64,000 nucleotides of DNA, taken from the NCBI GenBank assembly GCA_963726665.1, contig CAVSDW010000009.1, positions 1-64,000 of the forward strand, written 5' to 3'. A model generated the notes under the pieces. The model was not told the origin of the DNA and made no database searches. It saw only the letters and a list, made by a program, of their open reading frames with translations. Source of the stretch: RPQJ01 sp963726665 (lineage in GTDB: Bacteria; Pseudomonadota; Gammaproteobacteria; Steroidobacterales; Steroidobacteraceae). The position numbers and the translations under genes are program-made. Of this stretch, positions 36,056 to 46,100 are shown in pieces (positions within the stretch are counted from its first letter, which is position 1; the number at the start of each line of letters is the position of its first letter).

Positions 36056-37879
36056 ATGGGTAACGTAGAAGTCGAGAGCCTCTGGACGCGCCTGCGCCAC
36101 CGCAAAGTCGTGCAGTGGGGTGTCGCCTACGCCGCAGGTGCCTGGGGCCTGCTGCAGGGCCTCGCCTACGCCACCGCCACGTTTCACTGGTCAGGCGTGC
36201 TGCAGCCGCTCGCGACCATCGGGCTCCTGATCGGCCTTCCGATCGTGCTGGTGATCGCCTGGTACCACGGCGATCGGGGCCAGCAGCGCGTCACTGCCGC
36301 CGAGCTCGCAATCATCACGCTGCTGTTCCTGCTGGGCGGTGGGCTCTTCTGGCGCTATGACCGCGCCAGCGTAAGCGAGCCTGGGGCCGCGGCCGCCAGT
36401 GCAACAACGACGTCCGCGCACGACGATGCAGCAGCCGCATCCGCCAACTCGATTGCCGTGCTGCCGTTCGTCAACATGAGCAAGGACCCGGAGAACGAGT
36501 ATTTTTCCGACGGCATCTCCGAGGAGATCCTGAACTCGCTGGCGCAGATCCCGGACCTGAGCGTGGCTGCGCGCACCTCGTCGTTCTCGTTCAAGGGCCA
36601 GCAGAAGGAAGTCCCGGACATCGCGCGTGAACTCAAGGTGCGCATGGTTCTCGAGGGCAGCGTGCGCAAGCAGGGCGAGCGGGTTCGCATCACCGCGCAG
36701 CTGATCGACGCCGACAAGGGCTTTCACGTCTGGTCGCAGACTTACGACCGGGAACTCAAGGACATCTTCGCGATCCAGGACGAGATCGCGCACGCCATCG
36801 CCGATGCGCTGAAGGTAAAGCTCGGCGCGATCCACGCGGCCGGACCCGCGATGCCAGACACCGCGGATCTAGGGGCCTACGAGCTGTACCTCAAGGGCCT
36901 CCCGCTCTGGCAGGCACGAGGCCAGGCCAACCTCGACGAGGCGGAGCGACTCTTCAAGCAGGCGATCGCGCGCGACCCGAAGTTCGCCAAGGCCTGGGCC
37001 GGCGTTGCACTCGTGGAATCACTGCGACCCGACTGGTTCGGCACACCCGACTCGGTGGCGCTTCCGCGCTCCCGGGACGCAGCGGAACACGCGCTGGCGC
37101 TCGATCCGATGCTGCCCGAAGCCTATGCGGCACTCGGCAACACCGCGTTCTATGAGGGGCGGTGGGCAGACGGGCGGGTGCTCTTCGAGCGGGCCGTCGC
37201 GATCGCGCCGTCCTACGCCACGGCCTGGCAGTGGTACGGCTACGGACTTTCCAACGCGGGCGCAGTGGAGGAGTCGCTGACGGCCTCCAGGCGAGCCGTG
37301 CAGCTCGATCCCAGGGCGCCCATCGTGCGCCAGGACTACGCGCAAAGCCTCCGACGGGCCGGCCGCAATCTCGAGGCCGAGGCCGAGTGCACGAAGATCC
37401 TCTCGGACCCGCACGTTCGCCCGACCTGCCTGTCCATCATTTTCATGTCGCAGATGGCCCGCAAGGATTACCCCGCGGCCCGCAAGACGCTGAGGACGCT
37501 GGCCGAGCCGCGCGGGTCGGCGTCGCTCGCATACGTAGACCAGCTGATGGATGCGCTCGAAGGCAAGGCCGACCCGCAGCCGCTTGCGGCACGGCTGGCC
37601 GCGACGCCGGACGGATTCTACAATCCAACCCAGGTTTCACCGCTCGACGAGTTCGGCATCATCTACTGGCTGATCGCGGCCGACCGGCCGGACCTCGCGC
37701 TGGCGCGCCTGCAGGAAATGGCAACACGGGCGCCCAGCGCGGCGCGACAGATTTCAGCCGACCCATTCCTCGACGCCATCCGCTGCAGGCCCGAGTTCGA
37801 ACGGATCGTGAAGCAGCTCGGCTCGGGCGACGCGCGCGCGGCGACGGTGTGCAGATTGAACGGCGCGGCAACGAAGTAG
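36056..37879 (+). CDS. Membrane protein with TolB/FlgO-like domain and TPR repeats
   Basis: The 607-residue protein has about three hydrophobic segments in its first 110 residues and then a domain opening SIAVLPFVNMSKDPENEYFS with GISEEILNSLAQIPDLSVAA and VLEGSVRKQGERVRITAQL. This is the beta-propeller-less TolB/FlgO-like module that follows adenylate cyclase or HTH domains in many signalling proteins. TPR-like repeats (about residues 280-560) follow. Neither a DNA-binding nor a cyclase catalytic domain is present, so labels such as adenylate cyclase would be wrong. The ATG at 36056 is preferred to one at 35999 because it gives the usual LWTRLRHRKVVQW opening. Confidence 0.8.
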   Translation: MGNVEVESLWTRLRHRKVVQWGVAYAAGAWGLLQGLAYATATFHWSGVLQPLATIGLLIGLPIVLVIAWYHGDRGQQRVTAAELAIITLLFLLGGGLFWRYDRASVSEPGAAAASATTTSAHDDAAAASANSIAVLPFVNMSKDPENEYFSDGISEEILNSLAQIPDLSVAARTSSFSFKGQQKEVPDIARELKVRMVLEGSVRKQGERVRITAQLIDADKGFHVWSQTYDRELKDIFAIQDEIAHAIADALKVKLGAIHAAGPAMPDTADLGAYELYLKGLPLWQARGQANLDEAERLFKQAIARDPKFAKAWAGVALVESLRPDWFGTPDSVALPRSRDAAEHALALDPMLPEAYAALGNTAFYEGRWADGRVLFERAVAIAPSYATAWQWYGYGLSNAGAVEESLTASRRAVQLDPRAPIVRQDYAQSLRRAGRNLEAEAECTKILSDPHVRPTCLSIIFMSQMARKDYPAARKTLRTLAEPRGSASLAYVDQLMDALEGKADPQPLAARLAATPDGFYNPTQVSPLDEFGIIYWLIAADRPDLALARLQEMATRAPSAARQISADPFLDAIRCRPEFERIVKQLGSGDARAATVCRLNGAATK

Positions 37880-37891
37880 CCGGCGCGAAAC

Positions 37892-38737
37892 TCACGGCTT
37901 CGCCGCTTCATTACTCCCCGCTGGTCGCCATCCGGCCGCTCGTGCCTCGGACTCCGTGCAGAACCAGCGCTCGCCTTTCGATTCGCTGATCTGCGTCTTC
38001 TCGTAGGACTCGCTGCCGGGCAGGTGATAGATCCGGCCCTTCGAACTGATGTTTCCCTTGATCAGGCAGTCGCCGGAGGGTGCCTGCGCGGGGGCCGGCC
38101 TGCCGCTGGCCGCGGTCGCTGCTGCGCCACCCATTGCCTGCGATGCGCTCGACGGCATGGCTGCGATGCAGTTCGCGACGGTCTCGTGGCTGTAGTCGCT
38201 GTACGCAAGCGCTTCTCCCCGCTGCGCCGCCCGCCACTGCCATGGCGCGCGCCAGGTGTCGGGCGGCTGGCTCCAGATTCCGCGACGCGCTGCGCGCGCC
38301 TCGCCCTCCCAGGTGCAGTAGATTCCGTCCTCGAGGTAGTGGCGATAGGCCCAGGCGTCGCCCTGCTGCACCATCCATGCATTGATGCTCTCGTCGCCGA
38401 GAAAGACATCCGCGACGAGGCGGTCGTAGCTGTCCTGCGTCACGACCCTGAGCGACACCGGCTGCCCCTGGACTCGGCTTGCCAACGCAGACTTCGCCTG
38501 CGGCCCCCAGGGCTGGTCGTGTTCCGGGGTATCGATGGAATGCAGGCGCACGATGATGGGGCCCGAATCGAGCCGCACCGTCACCGTGTCACCGTCGTAC
38601 ACGTGGATGACGGTACCGACGAGCACCGCCTGCGATTCCCCGGCCTGCGGCCGATCCGACGCGGACGAAACCGGCCCCGTGCAGGCGAGGGCGAGAATCG
38701 CCAGATGTATCGCAGTCAGCCTCGACATGCCTGCCAT
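37892..38737 (-). CDS. Secreted staphylococcal-nuclease-like (SNase) protein
   Basis: The 281-residue protein has a signal peptide (LTAIHLAILALACTGPVSSA) and an SNase OB-fold domain with HVYDGDTVTVRL, IIVRLHSIDTPEHDQPWG and SRVQGQPVSLRV. The catalytic Asp/Arg/Glu positions appear present (D in DGDTV, R in VRLHSID, E in TPE). A C-terminal extension includes DCLIKGNISSKGRIYHLPG, a calcium-binding-like tail found in many bacterial nucleases, and FCTESEARAAGWRP. The start may be 38737 or the ATG at 38728. A strong terminator separates it from the upstream lipoprotein gene. Confidence 0.88.
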   Translation of the reverse strand: MAGMSRLTAIHLAILALACTGPVSSASDRPQAGESQAVLVGTVIHVYDGDTVTVRLDSGPIIVRLHSIDTPEHDQPWGPQAKSALASRVQGQPVSLRVVTQDSYDRLVADVFLGDESINAWMVQQGDAWAYRHYLEDGIYCTWEGEARAARRGIWSQPPDTWRAPWQWRAAQRGEALAYSDYSHETVANCIAAMPSSASQAMGGAAATAASGRPAPAQAPSGDCLIKGNISSKGRIYHLPGSESYEKTQISESKGERWFCTESEARAAGWRPAGSNEAAKP

Positions 38738-38745
38738 GATCGCGC

Positions 38746-38780
38746 AAAAAGAAGGCGCCCTGCACGACGCGGGCGCCTTC
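38746..38780 (-). terminator. Rho-independent terminator for the lipoprotein gene
   Basis: Read on the minus strand, GAAGGCGCCC and its exact complement GGGCGCCTTC flank a 10-base loop and are followed at once by TTTTT. It lies 21 bases after the stop of the lipoprotein gene and just before the nuclease start. Confidence 0.88.
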
Positions 38781-38801
38781 GTTGTCAACGCACCGGGTCG
38801 A

Positions 38802-39371
38802 TCAGTTCGTCGCCGCGGCAGCAGGCTCGGCCGGAGTCGCGGCTGCAGCGGCATCCGCTGCGACCGGCGCCGCCGGTGCGGGGCCGATATCGGAGATCAC
38901 GCCCCATGCCATCTTCCACGAGCCGTCCGGTTGCACTTTGTAACCCACGACCCAGTTCCCATTCTCGGTGGCGGGTTGCTGCGTTGCCGGGTCGGTGTAG
39001 GTCATGACGTAGTTCGCCATTAACACGGCCATGTCGCCCGCGGCGGCCACGTCGACGACCTCGTTCGAAATGACGACCTGCAGGGCGGGATCGGCCAACT
39101 GCTGCTGAGTGAGCACGAGGTCCTCGTCGGGGCCCTTCACGTTCGGCATGCCGTGGAACATGCCGAGGTAGTCGGGAGCGTCGTGCTTCACGGCGCTCAC
39201 CGCGTCGTGGGCATTGATCTCCCCGACGAGCTTCTGCATGTCTGCCTTGATCGTGTCGGCGATCGCCGCGGTGTCGACCGCGGGCGCCGCAGTCGGCTGC
39301 TTCTGGCACGCCGTGAGCGAGACTGCGAGCAACGCACCGATCGCAAGCATTGATGCCCTGGATCCGTTCAT
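38802..39371 (-). CDS. Lipoprotein with NTF2/DUF4440-like domain
   Basis: The 189-residue protein has a lipobox (SLTAC with C22), so it is predicted to be lipid-anchored. The mature region (INAHDAVSAVKHDAPDYLGM to DGSWKMAWGVISDIG) resembles the small cone-shaped NTF2/SnoaL/DUF4440 fold, in which a DGSWK-like segment near the end is common. The C-terminus is an Ala/Pro-rich low-complexity tail. No function can be assigned. It stands alone, ended by a good terminator. Confidence 0.72.
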   Translation of the reverse strand: MNGSRASMLAIGALLAVSLTACQKQPTAAPAVDTAAIADTIKADMQKLVGEINAHDAVSAVKHDAPDYLGMFHGMPNVKGPDEDLVLTQQQLADPALQVVISNEVVDVAAAGDMAVLMANYVMTYTDPATQQPATENGNWVVGYKVQPDGSWKMAWGVISDIGPAPAAPVAADAAAAATPAEPAAAATN

Positions 39372-39516
39372 TTTCAGTCCCCCGTGTCTTCGACGGGTGC
39401 AGCTTCTTCTCTTTGGTGACGCCGGTCAATTTGAACGCGGCGTGCGCCGCGAGATCCCCGCCTCGGGCCGATCGGCACGTGGCTCGACCGTCACGCCAGC
39501 GCCACCGCCTGCAGGT

Positions 39517-39726
39517 TCAGGCCGCGGGGAAGAGTTCGCGTCGTCGTCGCGGCCGCTCGATGCGGGTCAGCCAGACTTCGTAGGGATCCCAGCCCTGGCT
39601 CGGGCGGTTCGATGGCGGGCTGGCCGCCGTGCCGCCGTTGCCAGCTGGGTGCGGTCTGGAGGAATCCTCCAGCATCGCCCGCTTCATCCACGAACCCGCC
39701 GCAGTACCGTCTGGTGTCGTGTTCAT
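39517..39726 (-). CDS. Small hypothetical protein
   Basis: A 69-residue reading frame starts at an ATG with GGAGG five bases upstream, a strong signal that it is translated. Its C-terminal part, GWDPYEVWLTRIERPR, looks like a conserved short motif I associate with small proteobacterial hypotheticals, though I cannot verify that. The N-terminal half is low complexity. If it is not a gene, 39372-39870 would be a 499-base stretch with nothing else recognisable. Confidence 0.45.
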   Translation of the reverse strand: MNTTPDGTAAGSWMKRAMLEDSSRPHPAGNGGTAASPPSNRPSQGWDPYEVWLTRIERPRRRRELFPAA

Positions 39727-39870
39727 GCGCCCTCCGCGTTTCATGCCTGCGCATGCTGCGCGGCAATTGTTACGGGGGCGTGAAGAGCGGGCACCTTTGA
39801 CTATGAGCCGCAGCCTGGCAAGCTCAGCTGCGGCTTGGGTTTCGGACGAAGACACGCTTCCAATCCAGCA

Positions 39871-40164
39871 TTACACAGTGTCACCCAAATTACCGTACTT
39901 GCGCCGCGCGATTTCCCGATCGACATATGTCAGGCGAGGCGGACCACCACCATGGGAATCACTCTGGGGATATGTCAACTCCCAGAGGCGCCCGTCGGCC
40001 GGGTCTTCAAACAGCGTATCCCACCCGGAGGAATCCGTGCCAAGCCTTCGCAAGTGCTCGCGAACTAACAGATCAATTCGCCGCGCCGTCACGTCGCTGG
40101 CAACCGCGTTACCACTTACAAACCAGGTGCCGATGAGGTCGGTCTCGTCAGGTCGCAGCTTCAT
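39871..40164 (-). CDS. Imm27-type immunity protein
   Basis: The 97-residue protein has an Imm27-like pattern: MKLRPDETDLIGTW at the start, ARRIDLLVREHLRRLG, then GWDTLFEDPADGRLWELTYP and HGGGPPRLTYVD. It starts inside the stop of the RHS gene (ATGA), so it is translated with the toxin and presumably neutralises the toxin's C-terminal domain in the cytoplasm. The family assignment is from remembered pattern and is fairly secure. The neutralised activity is not known. Confidence 0.82.
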   Translation of the reverse strand: MKLRPDETDLIGTWFVSGNAVASDVTARRIDLLVREHLRRLGTDSSGWDTLFEDPADGRLWELTYPQSDSHGGGPPRLTYVDREIARRKYGNLGDTV

Positions 40165-43100
40165 GGTCCTACCACGGTGATCTTAGAGCCCGACGGTATC
40201 GGACCGTTTGGAATTATGAACTCTCGCGCTCCACCACGGGTGAGTCCTCCCTGCACAAATCCAGGATTTGTTCTGAACACAGGCGATGCGATTCCGGTCG
40301 GCGGCGTCGGAAATCGCACTATCGTAAACGCATCCGAGGGCGGAATCGTTAACCGCTCAGCGAGTTGCGCCGCGTTCATTCCAGCAATGTCGTCTGCCGC
40401 GACTACGAATACATCCTCTGCGCCGGGGCGTCCGAGGGTCGTAATTGATCGATCGCCGGCGACTACACGCGCGAGTTCTGTGGGTACGGCATGAGGATCG
40501 GCCCTTGCCAGTTCTCCCGACGCCCTCCCCACCTTCTTCAGGCCCTTGGCCGCCCGCGCCACCGGCTTCAACAGCAAGCTCCCGGCCTGGCACTCCTTCG
40601 CGATGTCGCAGACCGTCATGCCGGCGTAGAGGACGGCGACGAAGTAGTCCCCCTGGCGGGCGGCGTCGTAGCTGCCCCGGGCGTCGTGGTAAGGCCCAAG
40701 GATCAGCACATCGACCGTGTTCGTCCCAAGATCGATGAACAGTTGCTCGAGGTTTTCGCGGGCACGCTGGTCGCCAGCGTCCGGCTCGTTGACCCACGTC
40801 GAACTCGGCACGGCACTGGCGCGGGCACCAGGCGCCCCCGCATAGAGAACCCATCCGCCGCAAGCCGGCGTCGACTGGCCCGGGCCACACATGCCCACGC
40901 CGGTCTGCGCCGACTGGCCGGGCAGCACGGTCGCGGGCGGCCGTGGCAGATCGTTACCAGCCAGGATGGACGAAAAGATCGCGCTGGCTGCAGCCTGGAA
41001 GATGATCGTCTCGATCACGCAACCATCGAGACAGAGCCCGCTGGGATCGGTCGAGACCAGTGGTCGATTCCCCACGTAGGCGTAGGGATTGATCGTCTGG
41101 CTGTCTCCGAGGTCAGCAACCACCGGATCCACCGACATGAACCGCCCTGCGAGCGGGTCGTAGACCCGTCCGCCCATGTGGATGAGCCCGAGATTGTCGA
41201 GGTGCTCGTGCCCCGTGTATCCGCGGCGGGACGTGTTGGCGATGCCTGCCCAGTCGGGCGTGGCGCTCGAACTCCAGTCGCCACCGCGCCGCGCACCGAA
41301 GGCGGTAAAGCCCTGGCGCGCGACCACGTTGCCGCTCGCGTCGAGTGTCGCGTCGCTGCTGCCGAGATGATCGGTGAGCAGGTATGCGGTCGAGGTCGTG
41401 GCATCCGAGTTGCGCGACACGACGATCGTCATGCCGGAGGGCGTCGGGACGTAATGTCGCCAGTACGTCTTGCCCGTCGAGGTCGTGTTTTCCTTCTCGA
41501 GCAGTCCGCCCGCGTAGAGCGTGGTCTCGGTGCCGTTGCTGTAGGAGGCGATCTGCCTCCAGCGCTGGTGATCCGGACCGTAGCTGAACTGGCTCTGGTA
41601 GGTGGTGCCACCGATCGACTGCGCAAGCAGCACCGGCAGGTTGAACGATGCCCAGGCCTGCGACGCGCCGTCGCGTGTGATCTGGTTGCCGTTGGCGTCG
41701 TAAGTGTAGGTGTGGCTGCCAGCCGTGGTGACTGCGTGCGGGTGTGCCGTGTCACCGTAGCTGTAACTGCCGACGTCGGAGCGGCCGGTGACGTTGCCGG
41801 ACGCGTCGTAGGAAACCGCGAGATTGCCGACGCCGTTCAACGTCGAGGACTGGACGCGGTCGAGCGCGTCGACCGCGAACGACTCGGTGAGCGACTGGTT
41901 GAGGTCCTGGCGCTGAGTGAGGTTACCTCCCGCATCCCACTGGTAGGCAAGGTTCTGCCGATTGCTCGTCGCGGGCAGCAGCCCGGACTGGCGGCTCGTC
42001 AATTCGTTGGTCCACGCCTTGTAGCCGGACGCTACCGACAGCAGGTTCGCTCCGAGGGTCTCTGACGTCGCCGACGAGTAGTCGTTGGCCGCATTCAGCG
42101 ACCAGAGCACCGTGCCGGGCGACTGTGTGACGTCGGTGATTCGGACCGGCGCACCGTAGCTGTACGCGTACTGGATCCGGAACCGTGCACCGCTCTTGCC
42201 CGCGGGCACGGGACTCGATGGATACGCGACCGTGTCGAGCGCTCCAATGGAGTTGTACGTGTAGTCGTACTGGTAGGCCTGGTCGGTGGAGATCGTGCGG
42301 CTCGCGACCCGCCCGACGCCGTCGTAGGCGAGGCTTTCGGTGTAACCGTAGCCGGTGGCCGACTGCAGTCGGCCGACGTTGTGAGCAGCCGCCGAACTGC
42401 CCCAGGTCCAGGCACTGGTCCCGTCCGGCTCGGTGCGCGACACGAGCCGTCCGAGCGCATCGTAGGTCGCGCTGAACGACTGGCCGCGCGCATCCATCCA
42501 CGAGACGAGCTCGTTGAGTGAATTCCCCGCGAACGTCCACGTGCCGCGGTCGGCGTCGGCCCATTTCGTACGGAACCCGCGCAGGTTGTAAGTGCCGCTC
42601 GAGACGGCTCCAATCGCATCCTGGACGCGGTTGAGCTGGCCGAACGCGTCGTACTCGTATGCGGTGGTGCCGCCGGGCGCGGGATCGGTCACCCGTCGCA
42701 AGCGGCCCGCGACATCCACCACCCTGGTGCGCGTCCTGCCGAGCGTGTCGGTCACCCGCAGCGTGCGGCCGGAATAGCCCAACGTAGCGGTCCGGTCGAC
42801 CGTCCCGTTCGGCTGGACGAGCTTCGCCGAGGTGGCGCGGTCGAGCAGGTCGTAGGTCCACGTCGCGTAGCCGTTGCCACCACCGGAAGTTGGCCGATAG
42901 CGCGTGATCAACCTGCCGAGGCTGTCGTAAAGGAAGGTCTCGGTCGTCCATGCCCCGAGCACCCGCATGTACTGGCTCGAGCGCAGCCGCTCGTACCCGT
43001 CGTAGAGCAGTTCGCGCTGGTCGTAGATATCGGCCGCCGCACCTTTCGACGTCTCGTAGACATGAAAGCGAAGGTCGTTCGCGCCCCAGCACGGACCCGT

Positions 43101-46100
43101 CGTGCAGGACTCGAAGGACCACGAGGTGGTCGTCTGATCGGGGCGCGTCTCCTGGACGCGTCGGCCGAAATCGTCGTAGGTCCAGCTCGTGGTGAGGTTG
43201 TTCGAGTCGATGACGGTGACCGGCACGCCGAAGTCGTACTGATAGCCGATACTCGTGACCTCGCCGAGCGGGTTGGTCATCGACTCGGGCAACTGGCAGC
43301 GTGATCCGTAGCCGAAGCTCGTGGTGCGCGCCTGCATGGGCGAACCGGCCGGCGTCGAGCCCACCACCTGCAGCGAACTCACGTTGCCGCAGGCGTCGAA
43401 CGCCAGCGTGGTCGTCACCTTCAGGGTGGGCGAGCCCGGCTCGAGCACCTGCTGCGTAATCCGGCACGGGCCCGTGTCCACCGAGTACGCGGTCGTGCGC
43501 GTCTGCGCGGCCTGCCCCGGTGCTGACTGCGTGACGGCCGTCGAAGTCGGGAGCCCCAGGCAATTGCTGGTCGTGTCGTTCGCGAAGCTGCTGGTCGTCG
43601 TGGTCTGCCAGCTCGAATTCAGGAACGGCGAGCCAGGATCCTTGTCCGTGACGGTGCGCCGCACCTCGGTGCGATTGCCCTGGCCGTCACCGTAGGCGTA
43701 GGTCTCGGTCACCTGCGTAACGAGCGTCCCGGCAAGCGCGCCGCCGACTTCGTAGCGCGAGTCGGTGGCGCTCGCGAGGTACGGGAACACGCGCTGCTCC
43801 GCACCCGCAGGGCCCAGCACCTGCTGGCCGACGGTCGCCTTCCATTCGCTCACCTTCGACGAGAGGTTCGATTGCCAGACGACGCGCTGCGTGTGCAGGC
43901 CCGTGTACGGGAATGCGCGCTGCAGGTAATCGAATGTGTAGGTGCCGCTGCGCGTGTCGTAGACGCGCTGCGAGTGGAAACCCTCGAAGCCGCGTCCCTG
44001 CAGGTGCACGCGAGCGCCGTAGTACTGGAACAGCTTCCTGTATGTGCCGCCCGTACCGTCCGATGCCGTGAACTGGCTGACGACGTAGAGGGGGCCGCCG
44101 AAGTCCACCTCGGGGAACACCGCGTCCGAGTGCCTGGTATGGTTGCCCGCAGTAATCGAGACGTAGCTCGGGCCCTGCGACATGCCGAAGCCGTCGGTGA
44201 ACGAAGTGGCCAGGTCCGCCGGGGCGCCGGGCGACCTGCGCAGGTGATAGCGGATGTCGCCGTTGTGGTTGTCGTCCCGGAACCCAAGGTCCGCCCGTCC
44301 GTCCCCATCGGCATCCAGGACGAACCACGCGGTCGACTTTGGCGCGGTGATGCCAGTCGCGACCGGGGACGCAGCCCCCGTGCCCGTGGAACGCACGACA
44401 TACCAGCTGTTTCCCGAGCCTCCCCAGGAGCTGAGATAGATGAGATCCGTGCGGCCATCGTCATCCCAGTCGGCCGGTATCAGCGCGGCGTTGCCATTGG
44501 AGTCGTAGACCAGCCCGGCCGCGCCGGTCGCGATGCCGGTAAAATCGCCGGCGCAGTTCGAGATGAAGACGCTCGCGCCCTGCAGGATGTCCGAGCAGCC
44601 ATCGGCGTTCCAGTCGCCGAATGTCAACGGTGCGTCCATCCAGAAGTCCCGCTCGACTCCGACCGTGAACGGGACGCCAAAGCCGTTCGAGAGCAGCGGC
44701 GTCAGCCATGCGCCACCCCGCTTCGTGGTGACGAAGCTGTGCATCGCGAAGTCCGCGCGCCCGTCTCCGTTGAAGTCGGCAACCTTCAATGAGTCCCAGA
44801 TCCGGCTCTGCCGGGTCGATGGGACCGTCCAGGCCGTGTCGCCGGTGGGCGCGAAGGAGACGAGCCCCGGCCCGGGGGCCGGAAGCGTGGTGTTTCTCCG
44901 CACGCGGATCGACACAGCCGGGCTCGTGGCCATCGAGATGAGGTCATCGAGACCATCGCCGTCGATGTCTGCGGCCGCGAACTCGCCGCCCGTCAGCAGA
45001 CCTGTGTTCGCCTGCTGGAAGATCGAACCGTTGTAGTCGAGCAGCGTCCAGTAGCTGCCCTGCGGAATGAGGAACTGCGAGCGGCCGTTGCCGAGGAACC
45101 TGCCGGGAATGAGCTTCAGGCCGGCGTCGGCACTCACACCGGTGCTGACGGGCGTGCCGTACCCGCCTTGCCGGGCAAACGCCACCCACCAGCTCATGAG
45201 GCCGTTGCCGAGGCCCACCGGGTAGAGGAGGTCCGTCAATCCGTCGCCGTTGAGATCCACCGGCAGGATTCCGGCCTTGTACGAAGCCTTAAGAGCCGTG
45301 TCGACGTACGAGGCGTTCCAGCCTGCGGCGCCCTGCTGGTAGCCGATGGTCGTAGGTGCAAGGCAGGCGACCGCCGAGCATTCCTGCACGCTGCGCAACT
45401 GGAGACGCCCGCTAGAGTTGCCCTGCGCATAGGTCAGGCCGTACGACTTGATCGTGGTACCGGTCGAGTAGCTGCTGATCGAGATCGAATCGAGCTGGTT
45501 CAGTTCCTGGACTCGATTTCCGGCGAGGTAGCCCGAAACCACGTCGGTCGCTGGCCGTGCGGAGTAGCTGAAGGAGACGCGATAGAACGGGCCTTGCCCG
45601 CTCGCAGTGGACGGGTAGCTGATCGATGCCACTCGATACGTGCCGTTGGTGTATGAGCCGTTCCGCGCCTCGTTCGTGTAGGCGATGTCGATGCTGTTGC
45701 CGCTCGTCGTCGCGGCCCGGTCCCGCACGCGCGTAAGCGCCCAGGTGCGAATGGTCCCGGTCGCGCCGGCATACACCTGCGAGTCGGCGGTCGTGCCGTA
45801 CTCGTAGACGAGGCCGTTCTTGCTCGTGACGGTGAAGGAGGCCGGTCCGTTGCCCGCGGACCCGTTCGCGACGATCCTCGAGAACGATTCGATCTCCGTC
45901 GCGTACACCGAGCCCGGCATGCCATAGGACCCGCTCACGAGCTTCAGCTGCCGGCCATCCAGGCAGTAGCGATCGGTGGGAGTGTTCGAGACCGCGGCCG
46001 GTGTGCCGTCCTGCGCCATGGTTCGATTGCAGCGGCTGATCGCCGAGAGGCCGGACAGCGACCATCCCTGCCCCATCACACCGTTGCCGCCGCGGCTGTT

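Noticed and set aside
36056..37879. Adenylate cyclase annotation
   Set aside because: Only the TolB/FlgO-like and TPR parts that often follow a cyclase domain are present; no GGDEF, cyclase or HTH signature was seen.
40491..42065. Plus-strand open frame opposite the RHS core
   Set aside because: The reverse strand carries RHS repeats with clear motifs; the frame is a shadow.
41000..46000. A CRISPR or tandem-repeat array in the RHS gene
   Set aside because: The repeats are degenerate at DNA level and encode YD/FG-GAP peptide repeats, not short identical direct repeats.
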